Of a stretch of 64,000 nt of DNA, positions 45,248-53,221 are shown piece by piece. Positions within the stretch are counted from its first letter, which is position 1, and each line of letters opens with the position of its first letter. The stretch is from positions 682,001 to 746,000 of the forward strand of contig JACJWZ010000002.1 of assembly GCA_020636895.1 (NCBI GenBank), given 5' to 3'. This stretch comes from Thermoleophilales bacterium. GTDB taxonomy: Bacteria > Actinomycetota > Thermoleophilia > Solirubrobacterales > 70-9. The notes beneath the pieces were generated by a model. That model was not told the origin of the DNA. It worked only from the letters and a program-made list of their open reading frames with translations, and made no database searches. Both the position numbers and the translations under genes were made by a program.

Positions 45248-45565
45248 CCTTTATTTCCAGGTCGTAGCGGCCACCGATCCCACCGCCCGGGCGCGCTCGC
45301 CGAGTCGAGGCCGCGCACTCGTGCACGGCTTCCTCCACTGACCTGTCACCGAGAAGCAGAGAAGAGATCAAGAGATCCACTTCCGGCTGACAGGTCCGTG
45401 CACCCAGCATCGGCCGGGAGGCCGCTCCGCCCGAGGACGCGGGGCGCCTCGACGTCCCTGTGTGGCATCGCTCACAGTTTCCTAACCGAATGCAGGGATT
45501 TTCGGGGAAATGGGTAAGACACCCGCACGGCGCGATCGAGGGTGCTCCCTCGGTGCGCCGCTTTC
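45248..45565. other. Structured leader region before the M23 peptidase gene
   Basis: No gene is visible in these 318 bp. Strong potential RNA pairing is: GTGCACGG (45321-45328) with CCGTGCAC (45396-45403), enclosing GACCTGTC (45340-45347) with GACAGGTC (45389-45396). It is followed by CGGCC-GGGA-GGCCG (45411-45424) and CGAGG (45432-45436) with CCTCG (45447-45451). The signature blocks of the c-di-AMP riboswitch are absent. It may be an unassigned structured RNA in the leader of the wall-hydrolase gene. Confidence 0.4.
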
Positions 45566-46213
45566 ATGTCCCCACTCCCAGCGCATACCCCGAGCTCGCC
45601 GCGCCTGCTGCGGCACCTCCCATCCCGCCTCGCGATCGCGATCGCCCTTTGCCTTCCGGCGACCGCGATCGCCGCTCCCGCTGCCGACGACTCCCCCGCC
45701 CCGGCCCCGCCGCGCACTGGCGCCGGTGAGGGCGCGGGCATCGTCGACGTCCTCGTGACCGTCGGGACGATGTTTGAGGGGACGGAGGCTGACGGTCCCT
45801 TCAACCCCGTCGCCGCGAAGGTGGATTACGGCACCGCGATCAACACCTTCGGCGGTGGCGGCATGCGAGAGCACGAGGGTCAGGACATGTTCGCTCCCGA
45901 GGGGACGCGGCTGATCGCCCCGGTCGCGACCAAGGTGCTGGAGACCGGCTCCGACGGCGGCCGCGGCAACTGGGCCGCGCTCTACGACAAGGAGCGCGAC
46001 CGCACCTACGTCTACATGCACATGCTCGAGCCCGCCTCGGTGAAGGCCGGGCAGAAGCTGGACGGCGGTGGGAAGGTCGGGCTCCTCGGCTGCACCGGCT
46101 CCTGCGACGGCGCCCACCTCCACTTCGAGATCCGCGCCGGCGCGGATCCCTACGGCGCACCGTCGGATCCCCTCGCGGAGCTCAAGCGCTGGGAGACGCT
46201 CCCTTCGGGCTGA
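45566..46213 (+). CDS. Secreted M23-family metallopeptidase
   Basis: This zinc peptidase acts on peptidoglycan. The 215-residue product has an N-terminal signal (LAIAIALCLPATAIAAPA, about residues 26-43), a short Pro/Ala linker, then the LytM/M23 core. HEGQD carries the first His/Asp ligand pair near residue 105, and GAHLHFEIR carries the HxH. The variable middle contains ALYDKERDRTYVYMHMLE. The ATG at 45566 is preferred to an in-frame GTG at 45542. Upstream DNA is highly structured. It could also be a non-catalytic activator, but the zinc ligands look intact. Confidence 0.87.
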   Translation: MSPLPAHTPSSPRLLRHLPSRLAIAIALCLPATAIAAPAADDSPAPAPPRTGAGEGAGIVDVLVTVGTMFEGTEADGPFNPVAAKVDYGTAINTFGGGGMREHEGQDMFAPEGTRLIAPVATKVLETGSDGGRGNWAALYDKERDRTYVYMHMLEPASVKAGQKLDGGGKVGLLGCTGSCDGAHLHFEIRAGADPYGAPSDPLAELKRWETLPSG

Positions 46214-46250
46214 GGGCCGGCGAAGCGTCGAGACCCCACCGGCTCCAGGC

Positions 46251-46420
46251 GAGATCGACTTTTCGGCCGCCACGCTTCCCATATGTCGATGTCACGGGCG
46301 CGACAAGCGCCGCTCCCCGTGAGATCGACGGTTCGGCTGCGACCCCGCCCGGCCCCGGTGAGATCGACTTTTCGGCCGCCACCCGCCCGGCCCCCGTGAG
46401 ATCGACTTTTCGGCCGCCAC
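46251..46420. repeat. Array of AGATCGACTTTTCGGCCGCC repeats
   Basis: Copies of a 23-bp core beginning GAGATCGACTTTTCGGC start at 46251, 46321 (diverged), 46360 and 46398. The last three are spaced 39 and 38 bp apart. The first and last copies are each followed by GCTTCCCAT[A/G]TGTCGATGTCACGG. The array fills the spacer between the M23 and enoyl-CoA hydratase genes. Spacers are not unique, so it is not a CRISPR. Confidence 0.8.
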
Positions 46421-46446
46421 GCTTCCCATGTGTCGATGTCACGGCC

Positions 46447-46485
46447 GCATTCGACGGAGCGCACGGGCGCATTCGACGGAGCGCG
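46447..46485. repeat. Direct repeat GCATTCGACGGAGCGC, two copies
   Basis: Two copies, near 46447 and 46469, lie 22 bp apart and directly before the -10 of the enoyl-CoA hydratase gene. This makes them a candidate operator. Confidence 0.5.
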
Positions 46486-46487
46486 GA

Positions 46488-46493
46488 TAGGCT
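46488..46493 (+). promoter_or_regulatory. Candidate -10 (TAGGCT) of a leaderless transcript
   Basis: TAGGCT ends 7 nt before the GTG at 46501. Confidence 0.5.
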
Positions 46494-46500
46494 TGCCATC

Positions 46501-47292
46501 GTGAGCCGGACCAGCTACGTGCTCCGCGGCACGACCGCCGTCCTCACCATCGAGCGCCCTGAGCGCCGTAACGCGGTCGACGCCGACACCGCCGCCGAGC
46601 TGCTCGAGGGCTTCCGCCGCTTCGAGGCCGACGACGAGGCGCGCGTCATGGTCCTCACCGGTGCCGGCGACGTCGCATTCTGCGCAGGCGCCGACCTGAA
46701 GGCGCTGGCCGAGGCGGGGCCCGACGTCTCCATCGAGCAGATCCAGGAGGTCGCCGACCGCACCGAGGGGCCGATGGGCTTCACGCGGGCGCTGGCCGGC
46801 AAGCCGACCATCGCCGCGATCAGCGGCTGGGCGCTGGCGGGCGGGCTCGAGCTGGCGCTCTGGTGCGACCTGCGGATCGCCACCCAGAGCTCCAAGCTCG
46901 GCTACCCCGAGCGGCGCTGGGGCGTCCCCCTGATCGACGGCGGCACGCTGCGACTGCCGCGGATCGTCGGCCTCGGCCGGGCGCTCGACCTGATCCTCAC
47001 TGGCCGCATCATCGAGACCGACGAGGCGCTGTCGTGGGGCCTGTTGACGGAGGTCGTCGGCGAGGGCGAGCACCTGAACCGCGCGATCGAGATCGCCGAC
47101 GCGCTCGCCCGCTTCCCCCAGGAGACGATGCGCTCCGACCGCCGCTCCGCGATCGAGGGATCGACGCTACCGCTCGCCGAGAGCCTCGAGTTCGAGGCCG
47201 CGCTCGGGCGCGCCTCGATCGAGACGGGGCTGCGCGGCGCCAGCCGCTTCGCCGGGGGCGAGGGTCGCGGCGGCGCGGGCGCCGGCGTCTAA
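46501..47292 (+). CDS. Enoyl-CoA hydratase/isomerase family protein
   Basis: A 263-residue crotonase-fold protein. The oxyanion-hole segments FCAGADLKALAE and SGWALAGGLELALWCDLRIAT are present, as is the ERRWGVPLIDGGTLRLPRIVG region that carries active-site acids in some family members. It is likely a crotonase-type hydratase or isomerase in fatty-acid or amino-acid breakdown; the exact substrate is undefined. The GTG at 46501 follows TAGGCT by 7 nt; the longer frame from 46396 runs through the repeat array. The C-terminus is Gly-rich. Confidence 0.88.
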   Translation: MSRTSYVLRGTTAVLTIERPERRNAVDADTAAELLEGFRRFEADDEARVMVLTGAGDVAFCAGADLKALAEAGPDVSIEQIQEVADRTEGPMGFTRALAGKPTIAAISGWALAGGLELALWCDLRIATQSSKLGYPERRWGVPLIDGGTLRLPRIVGLGRALDLILTGRIIETDEALSWGLLTEVVGEGEHLNRAIEIADALARFPQETMRSDRRSAIEGSTLPLAESLEFEAALGRASIETGLRGASRFAGGEGRGGAGAGV

Positions 47293-47323
47293 GACGCCCA
47301 GGGCATCAAGGGCATCGAGAGCG

Positions 47324-48172
47324 CTAGATCCGGAACTCGCGCATGAGGCGCTTCTCGGTCTCGCCCTCGACAAAGGCGACGACCTCGATGTAGCCCTCCA
47401 GCGGCGTGTCGCGGATCTTCGTCGCGAGCAGGTCGTCGACCTGGAAGATTCCGGCGGAGTTGTTCATCCGGATCTCGACCCGGATCGGGCGCTCCTCCCC
47501 CTTCTCGATGCTGACGTCGTCGATTGCGGCCGCCGAGATCGCGTGGATGCCGACCTCGCCGCGCTCGACCGGGATCCGGGAGCGGCCCTGCGCCATGTCG
47601 AGGGCATCAGCGACGCGGACGACACCCGCCTCCAGCGTGTAGGGCTGCCCGCGGCGGCGGTGTCCGATGATGCAGTGCAGGGACTCGGAGACGACGACCG
47701 TCAGCTCCGGTTCCTCGTAGACGCCGGCGAGCAGCTCGCGGAGCTTGCGCTCGGCGAGGAAGAGGCTGTAGGCCTCGTGGTCGGCGCGATGGATCGACAT
47801 GCCGGTGTCGTGCAGGAAGGCGCCGGCGGTGACGACCACCTCGGAGTCGCGGGAGCTCATCCCATGGTCGGTCACCATGCTCAGGGGGATCCCGGCGCGC
47901 TCGGCCAGCCGCAGCATGCGCAGCGCGATGTTGGCGACGATCTGGATGTGGACCCAGGAGTGGTCCGACATCCCGAGCCGCTCCGATCCGACCTGCTGCA
48001 TGTGCCACCAGGCGAGGACCTGGGGATCTGCGGATGCCCGTTCGATCAGTCGCTCGAGCTTGCGGTTGCCGCGCGTCGGCATCCGGATGCGCACGTCGTC
48101 GAGACGCTCGCGCAGCGGTCGCTCGTCGGGCTCCATCGGAGCGTCGTCACGCTCGTCGTTCGAATCGCTCAT
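47324..48172 (-). CDS. HD-domain phosphohydrolase-like protein
   Basis: The 282-residue protein carries an HD metal-binding set: MSDHSWVHIQIVANIALRML, FLHDTGMSIHRADHEAY and VVRVADALDMAQGRSRIP (the distal Asp). It therefore probably hydrolyses a phosphate ester or nucleotide. The C-terminal about 90 residues (EERPIRVEIRMNNSAGIFQVDDLL...EGYIEVVAFVEG) form an alpha/beta domain. An acidic N-terminal tail of about 25 residues is disordered. The substrate is unknown. Downstream neighbours give no clue. Confidence 0.83.
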   Translation of the reverse strand: MSDSNDERDDAPMEPDERPLRERLDDVRIRMPTRGNRKLERLIERASADPQVLAWWHMQQVGSERLGMSDHSWVHIQIVANIALRMLRLAERAGIPLSMVTDHGMSSRDSEVVVTAGAFLHDTGMSIHRADHEAYSLFLAERKLRELLAGVYEEPELTVVVSESLHCIIGHRRRGQPYTLEAGVVRVADALDMAQGRSRIPVERGEVGIHAISAAAIDDVSIEKGEERPIRVEIRMNNSAGIFQVDDLLATKIRDTPLEGYIEVVAFVEGETEKRLMREFRI

Positions 48173-48283
48173 CGGCGGCAGTGTCGCACCGCGAACGGGC
48201 GGTGTCGTGAATGCGATGTGGCCGTCCCGGCATCATCCGCCGGCGAGGGTTCGGGGCGAGGCGCGCGAGGCGTCGGCGGCCGC

Positions 48284-49051
48284 TCAACCGACGACCGGCG
48301 AAACGCTCTCGACGATCCGCGGCCAGATCTCCAGCTCGATCGCGGCGGCGAGGAAGATCATCGGCAGCGCGAGGGCCACCGTCACGAACGTCGCGGCGAG
48401 CAGCTCGTCCCAGCGGTCGCGGCGCGAGGCGATCAGCCACGCGGCAAGCGGCAGGAACACAGCGGTGAGCTCCAGCAGCGCGTGTGGGAGGACGGTGAGG
48501 ACGAGCTCCCAGCTGGGGATGGCGAGCTGGTCGGCGAGCGTCGACGCGTACATGCCGAGCCCGAGCGCCTGGGTGAGCAGCGAGAACACGGTCACGAAGC
48601 CGACCCACGCGATCGCGACCTGGCCCGCGCGCTCGTGCAGAGCCCGGGAGAAGCCCGACTTGGTCGTGGCGACACGGCGCATCGAGCTGCCGGCGATGAA
48701 GCCGGCCACGCACGCCGTCGCATGCAGGGCGAGCACGAGCAGGTTGCGTCCGAGGATGTGGACGAGGTCGCCGAGCCCCGGCGGGTCACCGACGCCCGGG
48801 AGCGGCAACCTCGTCGTGTCCGGAGTGACGTGAAGGGAGACGAACCAGACCGCGACGAGCAGGCCCGCGGCGATCAGCACCGCCCCCGTGAACCAAGGGA
48901 TCAGGACCGCGCCGGGGTCCCGCTCCCAGCGCTGGAAGGCGGCGCGGCTGTCGCGCATCCCCTCCGCGAGCGCGAAGGACTCCCCCCGCCCGTCGGGCGG
49001 GACCGGCGTGATGGGAGATTCAGAGGAGGTCGCTTCAGGCGCCGCGCTCAC
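48284..49051 (-). CDS. SpoIIM-like (DUF95) membrane protein
   Basis: After a soluble N-terminal segment (ESFALAEGMRDSRAAFQRWERDPG), several hydrophobic helices begin at LIPWFTGAVLIAAGLLVAVWFVSL. The C-terminal half shows the SpoIIM/DUF95 pattern: ATACVAGFIAGSS, AIAWVGFVTVFSLLTQALGLG and LPHALLELTAVFLPLAAWL. Such proteins occur widely in actinobacteria, often without sporulation. The GTG at 49051 is the most plausible start; the upstream frame is arginine-rich. Its ribosome site is weak. The gene is downstream of the Rpf-like gene with a 56-bp gap. Confidence 0.78.
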   Translation of the reverse strand: MSAAPEATSSESPITPVPPDGRGESFALAEGMRDSRAAFQRWERDPGAVLIPWFTGAVLIAAGLLVAVWFVSLHVTPDTTRLPLPGVGDPPGLGDLVHILGRNLLVLALHATACVAGFIAGSSMRRVATTKSGFSRALHERAGQVAIAWVGFVTVFSLLTQALGLGMYASTLADQLAIPSWELVLTVLPHALLELTAVFLPLAAWLIASRRDRWDELLAATFVTVALALPMIFLAAAIELEIWPRIVESVSPVVG

Positions 49052-49107
49052 CCCACACCAATCGGCGCGGGGCGGCGCGGCTTTGAATCGCGTCCGGCGT
49101 CCTGCGG

Positions 49108-49707
49108 CTAGCTGCCGCAGACGGGCCAGGGGCTGGAGCCGGCGCGCGAGTAGAGAAGCGCGGCGCGGTAGTCCTGTTCGGCCTCCGAGGCGGCGGCGGG
49201 GCTGCCGGAGCCACCGACGGACGCCCAGGTGCCCGTGTCGAACTGGTACTTGCCGTAGTAGGTGCCGGAGGCGTCGACGGCGGTCGGATCGCCGCCGGAC
49301 TCGCACGAGGCGATCGAGTCGAGCGTGCCCTGGGAGACGCCGAGCGACTCCGGCGTCCCGAACTCGGGCTTGAGCTCCTCGCGGACCTTGCGCCTGCCGC
49401 GCTCGCCGACGACGTGGACCTTGAGGACCGCGGCGCGCTCACCGATGTCCGGGGACGCCGGAGCGACGCGGGCGAGGTTGCGCTTCGGAGCGATGCCGTA
49501 CTTCTCGGCCTCCGAGTAGACGCGCTTGTACTTGCCGAGGTCGGCGTTGGCGGCGGGAGTCAGCGGCGTCACGGGCGTCTCCGGTGCCTGGTCTGGCCCG
49601 GCGGCGAACGCGGTCGCAGCGCCGCCGACGGCGACGGCCGCAGCGATCGCCGTCGCGGCGATACGCGGCTTGGTGAGCTTGATTCGGTTTCTCTCGTTGC
49701 TGGGCAC
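49108..49707 (-). CDS. Resuscitation-promoting-factor-like secreted transglycosylase
   Basis: Residues about 10-36 (LTKPRIAATAIAAAVAVGGAATAFA) are a signal/anchor helix, followed by a Pro-rich linker. The C-terminal 75 residues are an Rpf/transglycosylase domain with the catalytic Glu in IASCESGGDPTAVDASGTYYGKYQFDTGTW and the closing cysteine pair (SCES...WPVCGS). It should cleave peptidoglycan glycan strands. GTG 49707 has GGAGG 11 nt upstream; ATG 49725 is the alternative. Cell-wall cleavage is shared with two other gene products in the window, but no riboswitch was found here. Confidence 0.85.
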   Translation of the reverse strand: MPSNERNRIKLTKPRIAATAIAAAVAVGGAATAFAAGPDQAPETPVTPLTPAANADLGKYKRVYSEAEKYGIAPKRNLARVAPASPDIGERAAVLKVHVVGERGRRKVREELKPEFGTPESLGVSQGTLDSIASCESGGDPTAVDASGTYYGKYQFDTGTWASVGGSGSPAAASEAEQDYRAALLYSRAGSSPWPVCGS

Positions 49708-49861
49708 CTTTGGGTCCACCTCCATAGGGGGCCGCGAGACGCCCCGGAGACACGCGTGGGCGCGGTCGATCCGTAGGGGCGCGGTCGGGTGTTTGGGGCC
49801 GCGGCTTGGTGCGTGCCCAGGGCGGGTAGGTTTCGAAGGCGGCATCGGCCGCGCTGCCCTG

Positions 49862-49873
49862 GGTCAGTTGACC
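49862..49873. promoter_or_regulatory. 12-bp palindrome GGTCAGTTGACC
   Basis: A perfect palindrome (GGTCA-GT-TGACC) lies between the divergent Rpf-like and lipoate-ligase-like genes. It resembles an operator half-site pair for a dimeric regulator; the regulator is unknown. Confidence 0.4.
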
Positions 49874-49940
49874 GAACGAACGATCCCCACTTCGAACCAC
49901 TTCTTGTGTGGGTCCGGTCACACAGGCAATCGAGCGTTCA

Positions 49941-49946
49941 CATAGT
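49941..49946 (+). promoter_or_regulatory. Weak candidate -10 (CATAGT) before a TTG start
   Basis: CATAGT ends 7 nt before the TTG at 49954, at the spacing seen for leaderless genes in this window. Confidence 0.35.
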
Positions 49947-49953
49947 CCAGATC

Positions 49954-50763
49954 TTGCAGAACCCCACTCCAGACGCCGAGAAACCCCTGCTGCGGGTGAT
50001 CGACGAGTCCTTCGCGGGAAGCGCCGATCTCGGTACCGGTGTCTCCGCGGCGCTGATGCGGCGGGTGGCCCGCGGCCAGCTCGCTCCCACCGTGCGCCTG
50101 CACCGGACCGGACCGATCCTCGCCTTCGGCCGCCTCGACAAGCTCCGGCCCGGATACGCCGACGCGGTCCGGATCGCGCGCGAGCACGGCTACGAACCGG
50201 TCGAGCGACTCGCCGGCGGGCGCGCGGCGGTCTTCCACGAAGGGACGATCTCCTTCTCGCACGCGACTCGCGCCCCGGGCGCGTACGCGGGCACGCGGCC
50301 CAGGTTCGAGGAGATGGCGGGCCAGATCGCGTCCGCTCTGAGCGCGCTCGGGGCGGACGCCCGCGTCGGTGAGGTGGAGGGCGAGTACTGCCCCGGCGAG
50401 TTCTCGGTCAACGCCCGCGGCGCCGTGAAGCTCGCCGGGATCGGCCAGCGGGTGATCACCGGCGGTGCCCATGTCGGGGGTGTGGTCGTGCTCCGCGGCG
50501 CGGGCCGGATCCGCGACGTCCTCACCCCGATCTACGAGGCGCTCGAGCTCGACTGGATCCCGGAGACGACCGGGAGCCTCGCCGCGGAGATCGGCGAGGA
50601 CGACGAGACGATCCCGGCTGGTTCCCGCGACCCGTTGATCGAGCGGGCGATCACGTCGCTGCGGGAGATCCTCTCCAGCGGCTACGAGCTCGCCGACGCC
50701 GAGCTCGACGAGGAGACGCGCTCGCTGGCCGCCGAGCTGCGATCCGATCACGCCCCGGCGTGA
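49954..50763 (+). CDS. Biotin/lipoate A/B ligase family protein
   Basis: The roughly 269-residue protein matches the LplA/LipB fold. It starts RVIDESFAGSADLGTGVSAALMRRVARG, then TVRLHRTGPILAFGRLDKL, the ligand-site ERLAGGRAAVFHEGTISFSHA, and GEYCPGEFSVNARGAVKLAGIGQRVITGGAHVGGVVVL with the conserved Lys. It could transfer lipoate or octanoate to carrier proteins, but no lipoyl enzymes are nearby. The frame is open upstream to 49789; TTG 49954 is chosen because a CATAGT hexamer lies 7 nt before it, and the family core starts soon after. Confidence 0.82.
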   Translation: MQNPTPDAEKPLLRVIDESFAGSADLGTGVSAALMRRVARGQLAPTVRLHRTGPILAFGRLDKLRPGYADAVRIAREHGYEPVERLAGGRAAVFHEGTISFSHATRAPGAYAGTRPRFEEMAGQIASALSALGADARVGEVEGEYCPGEFSVNARGAVKLAGIGQRVITGGAHVGGVVVLRGAGRIRDVLTPIYEALELDWIPETTGSLAAEIGEDDETIPAGSRDPLIERAITSLREILSSGYELADAELDEETRSLAAELRSDHAPA

Positions 50764-50792
50764 GCCTGAGGCGATCTGCCCCGCCCGGCCCC

Positions 50793-50800
50793 TATATAAG
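50793..50800 (+). promoter_or_regulatory. Candidate -10 (TATATAAG) of a leaderless transcript
   Basis: This AT-rich block ends 6 nt before the ATG at 50807 and is conspicuous in this GC-rich sequence. Confidence 0.5.
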
Positions 50801-50806
50801 TGGGGC

Positions 50807-51790
50807 ATGGCCGGAATCGGGACCTTCATCTCCGCTGGGCGCTCCCTCGACGCGGCCGTCGAGCGGGTGCAACTCGCCGAGTCGCTCGGCTACGACTCGA
50901 CCTACGTCACCCACATCGCCGGCCGCGACTCGCTGACGGTGCTCGCCGCCTACGCCGCCGCGACCGAGCGCATCCGCCTTGGGACGGGGGTGCTCCCGAT
51001 CTACTCGCGGACCCCGGTCGCCACCGCGCAGACCGCGGCGACCATCGACGAGATCTCCGGCGGCCGCATGGTGATCGGACTCGGCGTCTCCCATCGCGTC
51101 ACCGTCGAGGGCTGGTACGGGGCGAAGATCGACAAGCCCGTGGAGGAGATGCGGGAGTACGTGACCGCTATCCGGGCGATGTTCCGGGGCGAGGAGGTTC
51201 CCGGCGGCGAGGGTCGCAAGTGGCCCACCAGCTTCCGCTTCATGGGCTACGACGTCCGCCCCGACCTGCCCATCTACATCGCCGCCCTCTCCCCCAACAT
51301 GCTGCGGCTCGCGGGGGAGATCGGTGACGGCGTCCTGCTCTGGCTCTGCGACCCGCCCTACATCCGCGACGTCGTCATCCCCGAGGTGACGAAGGGTCGC
51401 GAGGCAGCCGGCAAGACGCTCGACGGCTTCGACATCGTCCCCGCGGTGCCCGTCTCGGTGACCGAGGACCGCGAGGCGACGCTGGCCCGCGTCCGCGGCG
51501 ATCTGGTCACCTACCTCTCGCTTCCGTTCTACCGCTCGATGCTGGAGCGCTCCGGCTTCGGCGAGGAGATCGCGGCATTCGACGCGGGTATGGCCGATGG
51601 GGATGTGGAGCGCGCGAAGGCGGCGATGAGCGAGGAGATGCTCAGCTCGCTCGGCGGCCACGGCGGGCCCGACGACGTCCGCGCCGCCGTCACCCGCTAC
51701 CTCGACGCGGGCGCGACCTCACCGGGTGTGAGCCCCGTGCCCGGCTCCGACTTCGACGCCACGCTGCGCGCCGCAGCCGCGCTGATCTGA
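50807..51790 (+). CDS. LLM-class (luciferase-like) F420/flavin oxidoreductase
   Basis: A 327-residue TIM-barrel oxidoreductase of the bacterial-luciferase/F420-dependent superfamily. It has AESLGYDSTYVTHIAGRDSLTVLAAYAAATERIRLGTGV, TAATIDEISGGRMVIGLGVSH and LRLAGEIGDGVLLWLCDPPYI. In actinobacteria this group usually uses coenzyme F420; the substrate is not predictable. A TATATAAG block lies 6 nt before the ATG, implying a leaderless message. It converges on the zinc-ribbon gene at 51851. Confidence 0.88.
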   Translation: MAGIGTFISAGRSLDAAVERVQLAESLGYDSTYVTHIAGRDSLTVLAAYAAATERIRLGTGVLPIYSRTPVATAQTAATIDEISGGRMVIGLGVSHRVTVEGWYGAKIDKPVEEMREYVTAIRAMFRGEEVPGGEGRKWPTSFRFMGYDVRPDLPIYIAALSPNMLRLAGEIGDGVLLWLCDPPYIRDVVIPEVTKGREAAGKTLDGFDIVPAVPVSVTEDREATLARVRGDLVTYLSLPFYRSMLERSGFGEEIAAFDAGMADGDVERAKAAMSEEMLSSLGGHGGPDDVRAAVTRYLDAGATSPGVSPVPGSDFDATLRAAAALI

Positions 51791-51850
51791 GCACCTGAGC
51801 CCGGCAGCCCGGCGGGGCGGTCGGGCGGCTCCCGCGGCTCCCATGGCTGC

Positions 51851-53221
51851 TCAGTCCGCCAGATCTCCCTGGCCCAGCTTCTCGTCGTCGGCGCCGTCGG
51901 TGCCCATGTCGCCGGCCAAGCCGCTGAGCGTGATCGTCCCGTCCTCCTCCGGCGAGGGGTCGAGGTTGACGAGGACGGACTCACCCGGCTCGAACTTTGA
52001 GGCGTCGACGTCGTCGGGAACCGTCAGCGTCAGGTCGGCCTGCGACTGGCGCAGATCGTCCGCCGAGATGACGATCTCGTTCTCGTCGTCGCACACCGCC
52101 TGCACGATCCCCTCCGCCGAGGCGAACGACAGCTCCTCGAACTCGACATTCACCGAGCGCTGGGTGAGCGTGATCCCGGGATCGACGGGTGGATCGGGGT
52201 ACGCGGCCTCCGGCGTGCAGGCCCCCGAGATGGCCTGCTCCTGGTCGGATCCCGCGGGGGACGCGGCGGGGCCTTCTGCGGCGGCGCCGTCGTCGCCACT
52301 GCCATCCGTGCGGCCCTTGCCGTCGGCGTTGCCGTCGGCGTCGGCGGCGGGAGCGCTCTCGACATCGACCTCGACCGTCACCGAGGACGCGAGCTCGGGA
52401 ACCTCAGCCTCCTTGCCGCCGCTCGCCGCCGGGACCGTGACCAGCACCGAGGCGCCCGAGGAGGAGAGCGCGTAACGGCTGCCGTCGGGAGCGACCCAGG
52501 TGACGGTTCCCGAGAAGGTCGCCGAGTCCGCGGGCTTGCCGCGCGAGACCCGGCCACCGGCCTCCTCCAGCGTCCCGTTGAAGAGCGGGTCGGCGCTCAC
52601 CTTCACCGGCTCCCCGGGGTCTGGGAGGTCCTTCGCGTGGACGGTGCTGAGCAGTCCCCCGGACGCCACCGAGTAGCTGCCTGCGTTTTCGTTCACCCTG
52701 ACGACGGTCCCCTCGACGGTCGTCGTGTCATCGGCCGGCGGCACCTCGGGGTCGTCAGGATCGGCGACGGGAGGAACCTCGGGCGCCGGCTGCTCGGGCA
52801 GCGGGGTGACCGGCGGGGTCGGGATCGGGGCCGCCGGAAGCGGCGCTGAGGCCGCGGGGCCGGGGGGCGGAGCGCCGCCTCCGGACGAGCCTCCGCCACC
52901 GCTGCCGGGAGGGTCGGTCTCGCCGGTGTCGGCGAGTTGCGCATCGGTGGCCGCGGCTGTCGGCGAAGCTGCGGCCAGCAGGGTGTCGACGCCGGGGCCG
53001 ACGCCGGCGCCGATCAGGCTGCCGAAACCGAAGGTGAGCACCCCGGCGAACAGCGCGACCTGCGGGCGCACCGGGATGCCCCGGCGCTGAGTGGCGCGCT
53101 CGACGGGGCCGGGCGTGGGCGCGGCGGACGGGACCGCGACGGAACGACCGCAGATGACGCAGTACTCGTGGGCGGCGAGGATCGGCGCCGCGCACGTGTC
53201 GCAGGTCCCGCTGTGGGTCAT
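51851..53221 (-). CDS. Zinc-ribbon membrane protein with Pro/Gly-rich stalk and beta domains
   Basis: The 456-residue protein opens with a two-knuckle zinc ribbon (GTCDTCAAPILAAHEYCVICGRSV). A transmembrane helix follows (VALFAGVLTFGFGSLIGAGVG, about 54-74), then a long Pro/Gly/Ser-rich, probably extracellular stalk. The distal part has two or more beta-rich modules (VEGTVVRVNENAGSYSVASGG, ATFSGTVTWVAPDGSRYALSS) of DUF5666-like type, then an acidic disordered stretch with SGACTPEAAYPDPPVD. No enzyme motif is visible. It is the last gene of the pst2 operon, overlapping the preceding stop by 4 nt. Confidence 0.72.
   Translation of the reverse strand: MTHSGTCDTCAAPILAAHEYCVICGRSVAVPSAAPTPGPVERATQRRGIPVRPQVALFAGVLTFGFGSLIGAGVGPGVDTLLAAASPTAAATDAQLADTGETDPPGSGGGGSSGGGAPPPGPAASAPLPAAPIPTPPVTPLPEQPAPEVPPVADPDDPEVPPADDTTTVEGTVVRVNENAGSYSVASGGLLSTVHAKDLPDPGEPVKVSADPLFNGTLEEAGGRVSRGKPADSATFSGTVTWVAPDGSRYALSSSGASVLVTVPAASGGKEAEVPELASSVTVEVDVESAPAADADGNADGKGRTDGSGDDGAAAEGPAASPAGSDQEQAISGACTPEAAYPDPPVDPGITLTQRSVNVEFEELSFASAEGIVQAVCDDENEIVISADDLRQSQADLTLTVPDDVDASKFEPGESVLVNLDPSPEEDGTITLSGLAGDMGTDGADDEKLGQGDLAD

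Noticed and set aside
45248..45565. c-di-AMP riboswitch before the M23 gene
   Set aside because: Conserved aptamer blocks are absent. Only generic pairing is seen, reported as a candidate structured leader.
46251..46420. CRISPR-like array
   Set aside because: There are only four irregular copies, and the DNA between them is itself repeated.
49726..49953. c-di-AMP riboswitch before the Rpf-like gene
   Set aside because: I searched the leader for the GGGGGACCCA and GACAGCTAACC blocks because Rpf genes are known targets. Neither is present.
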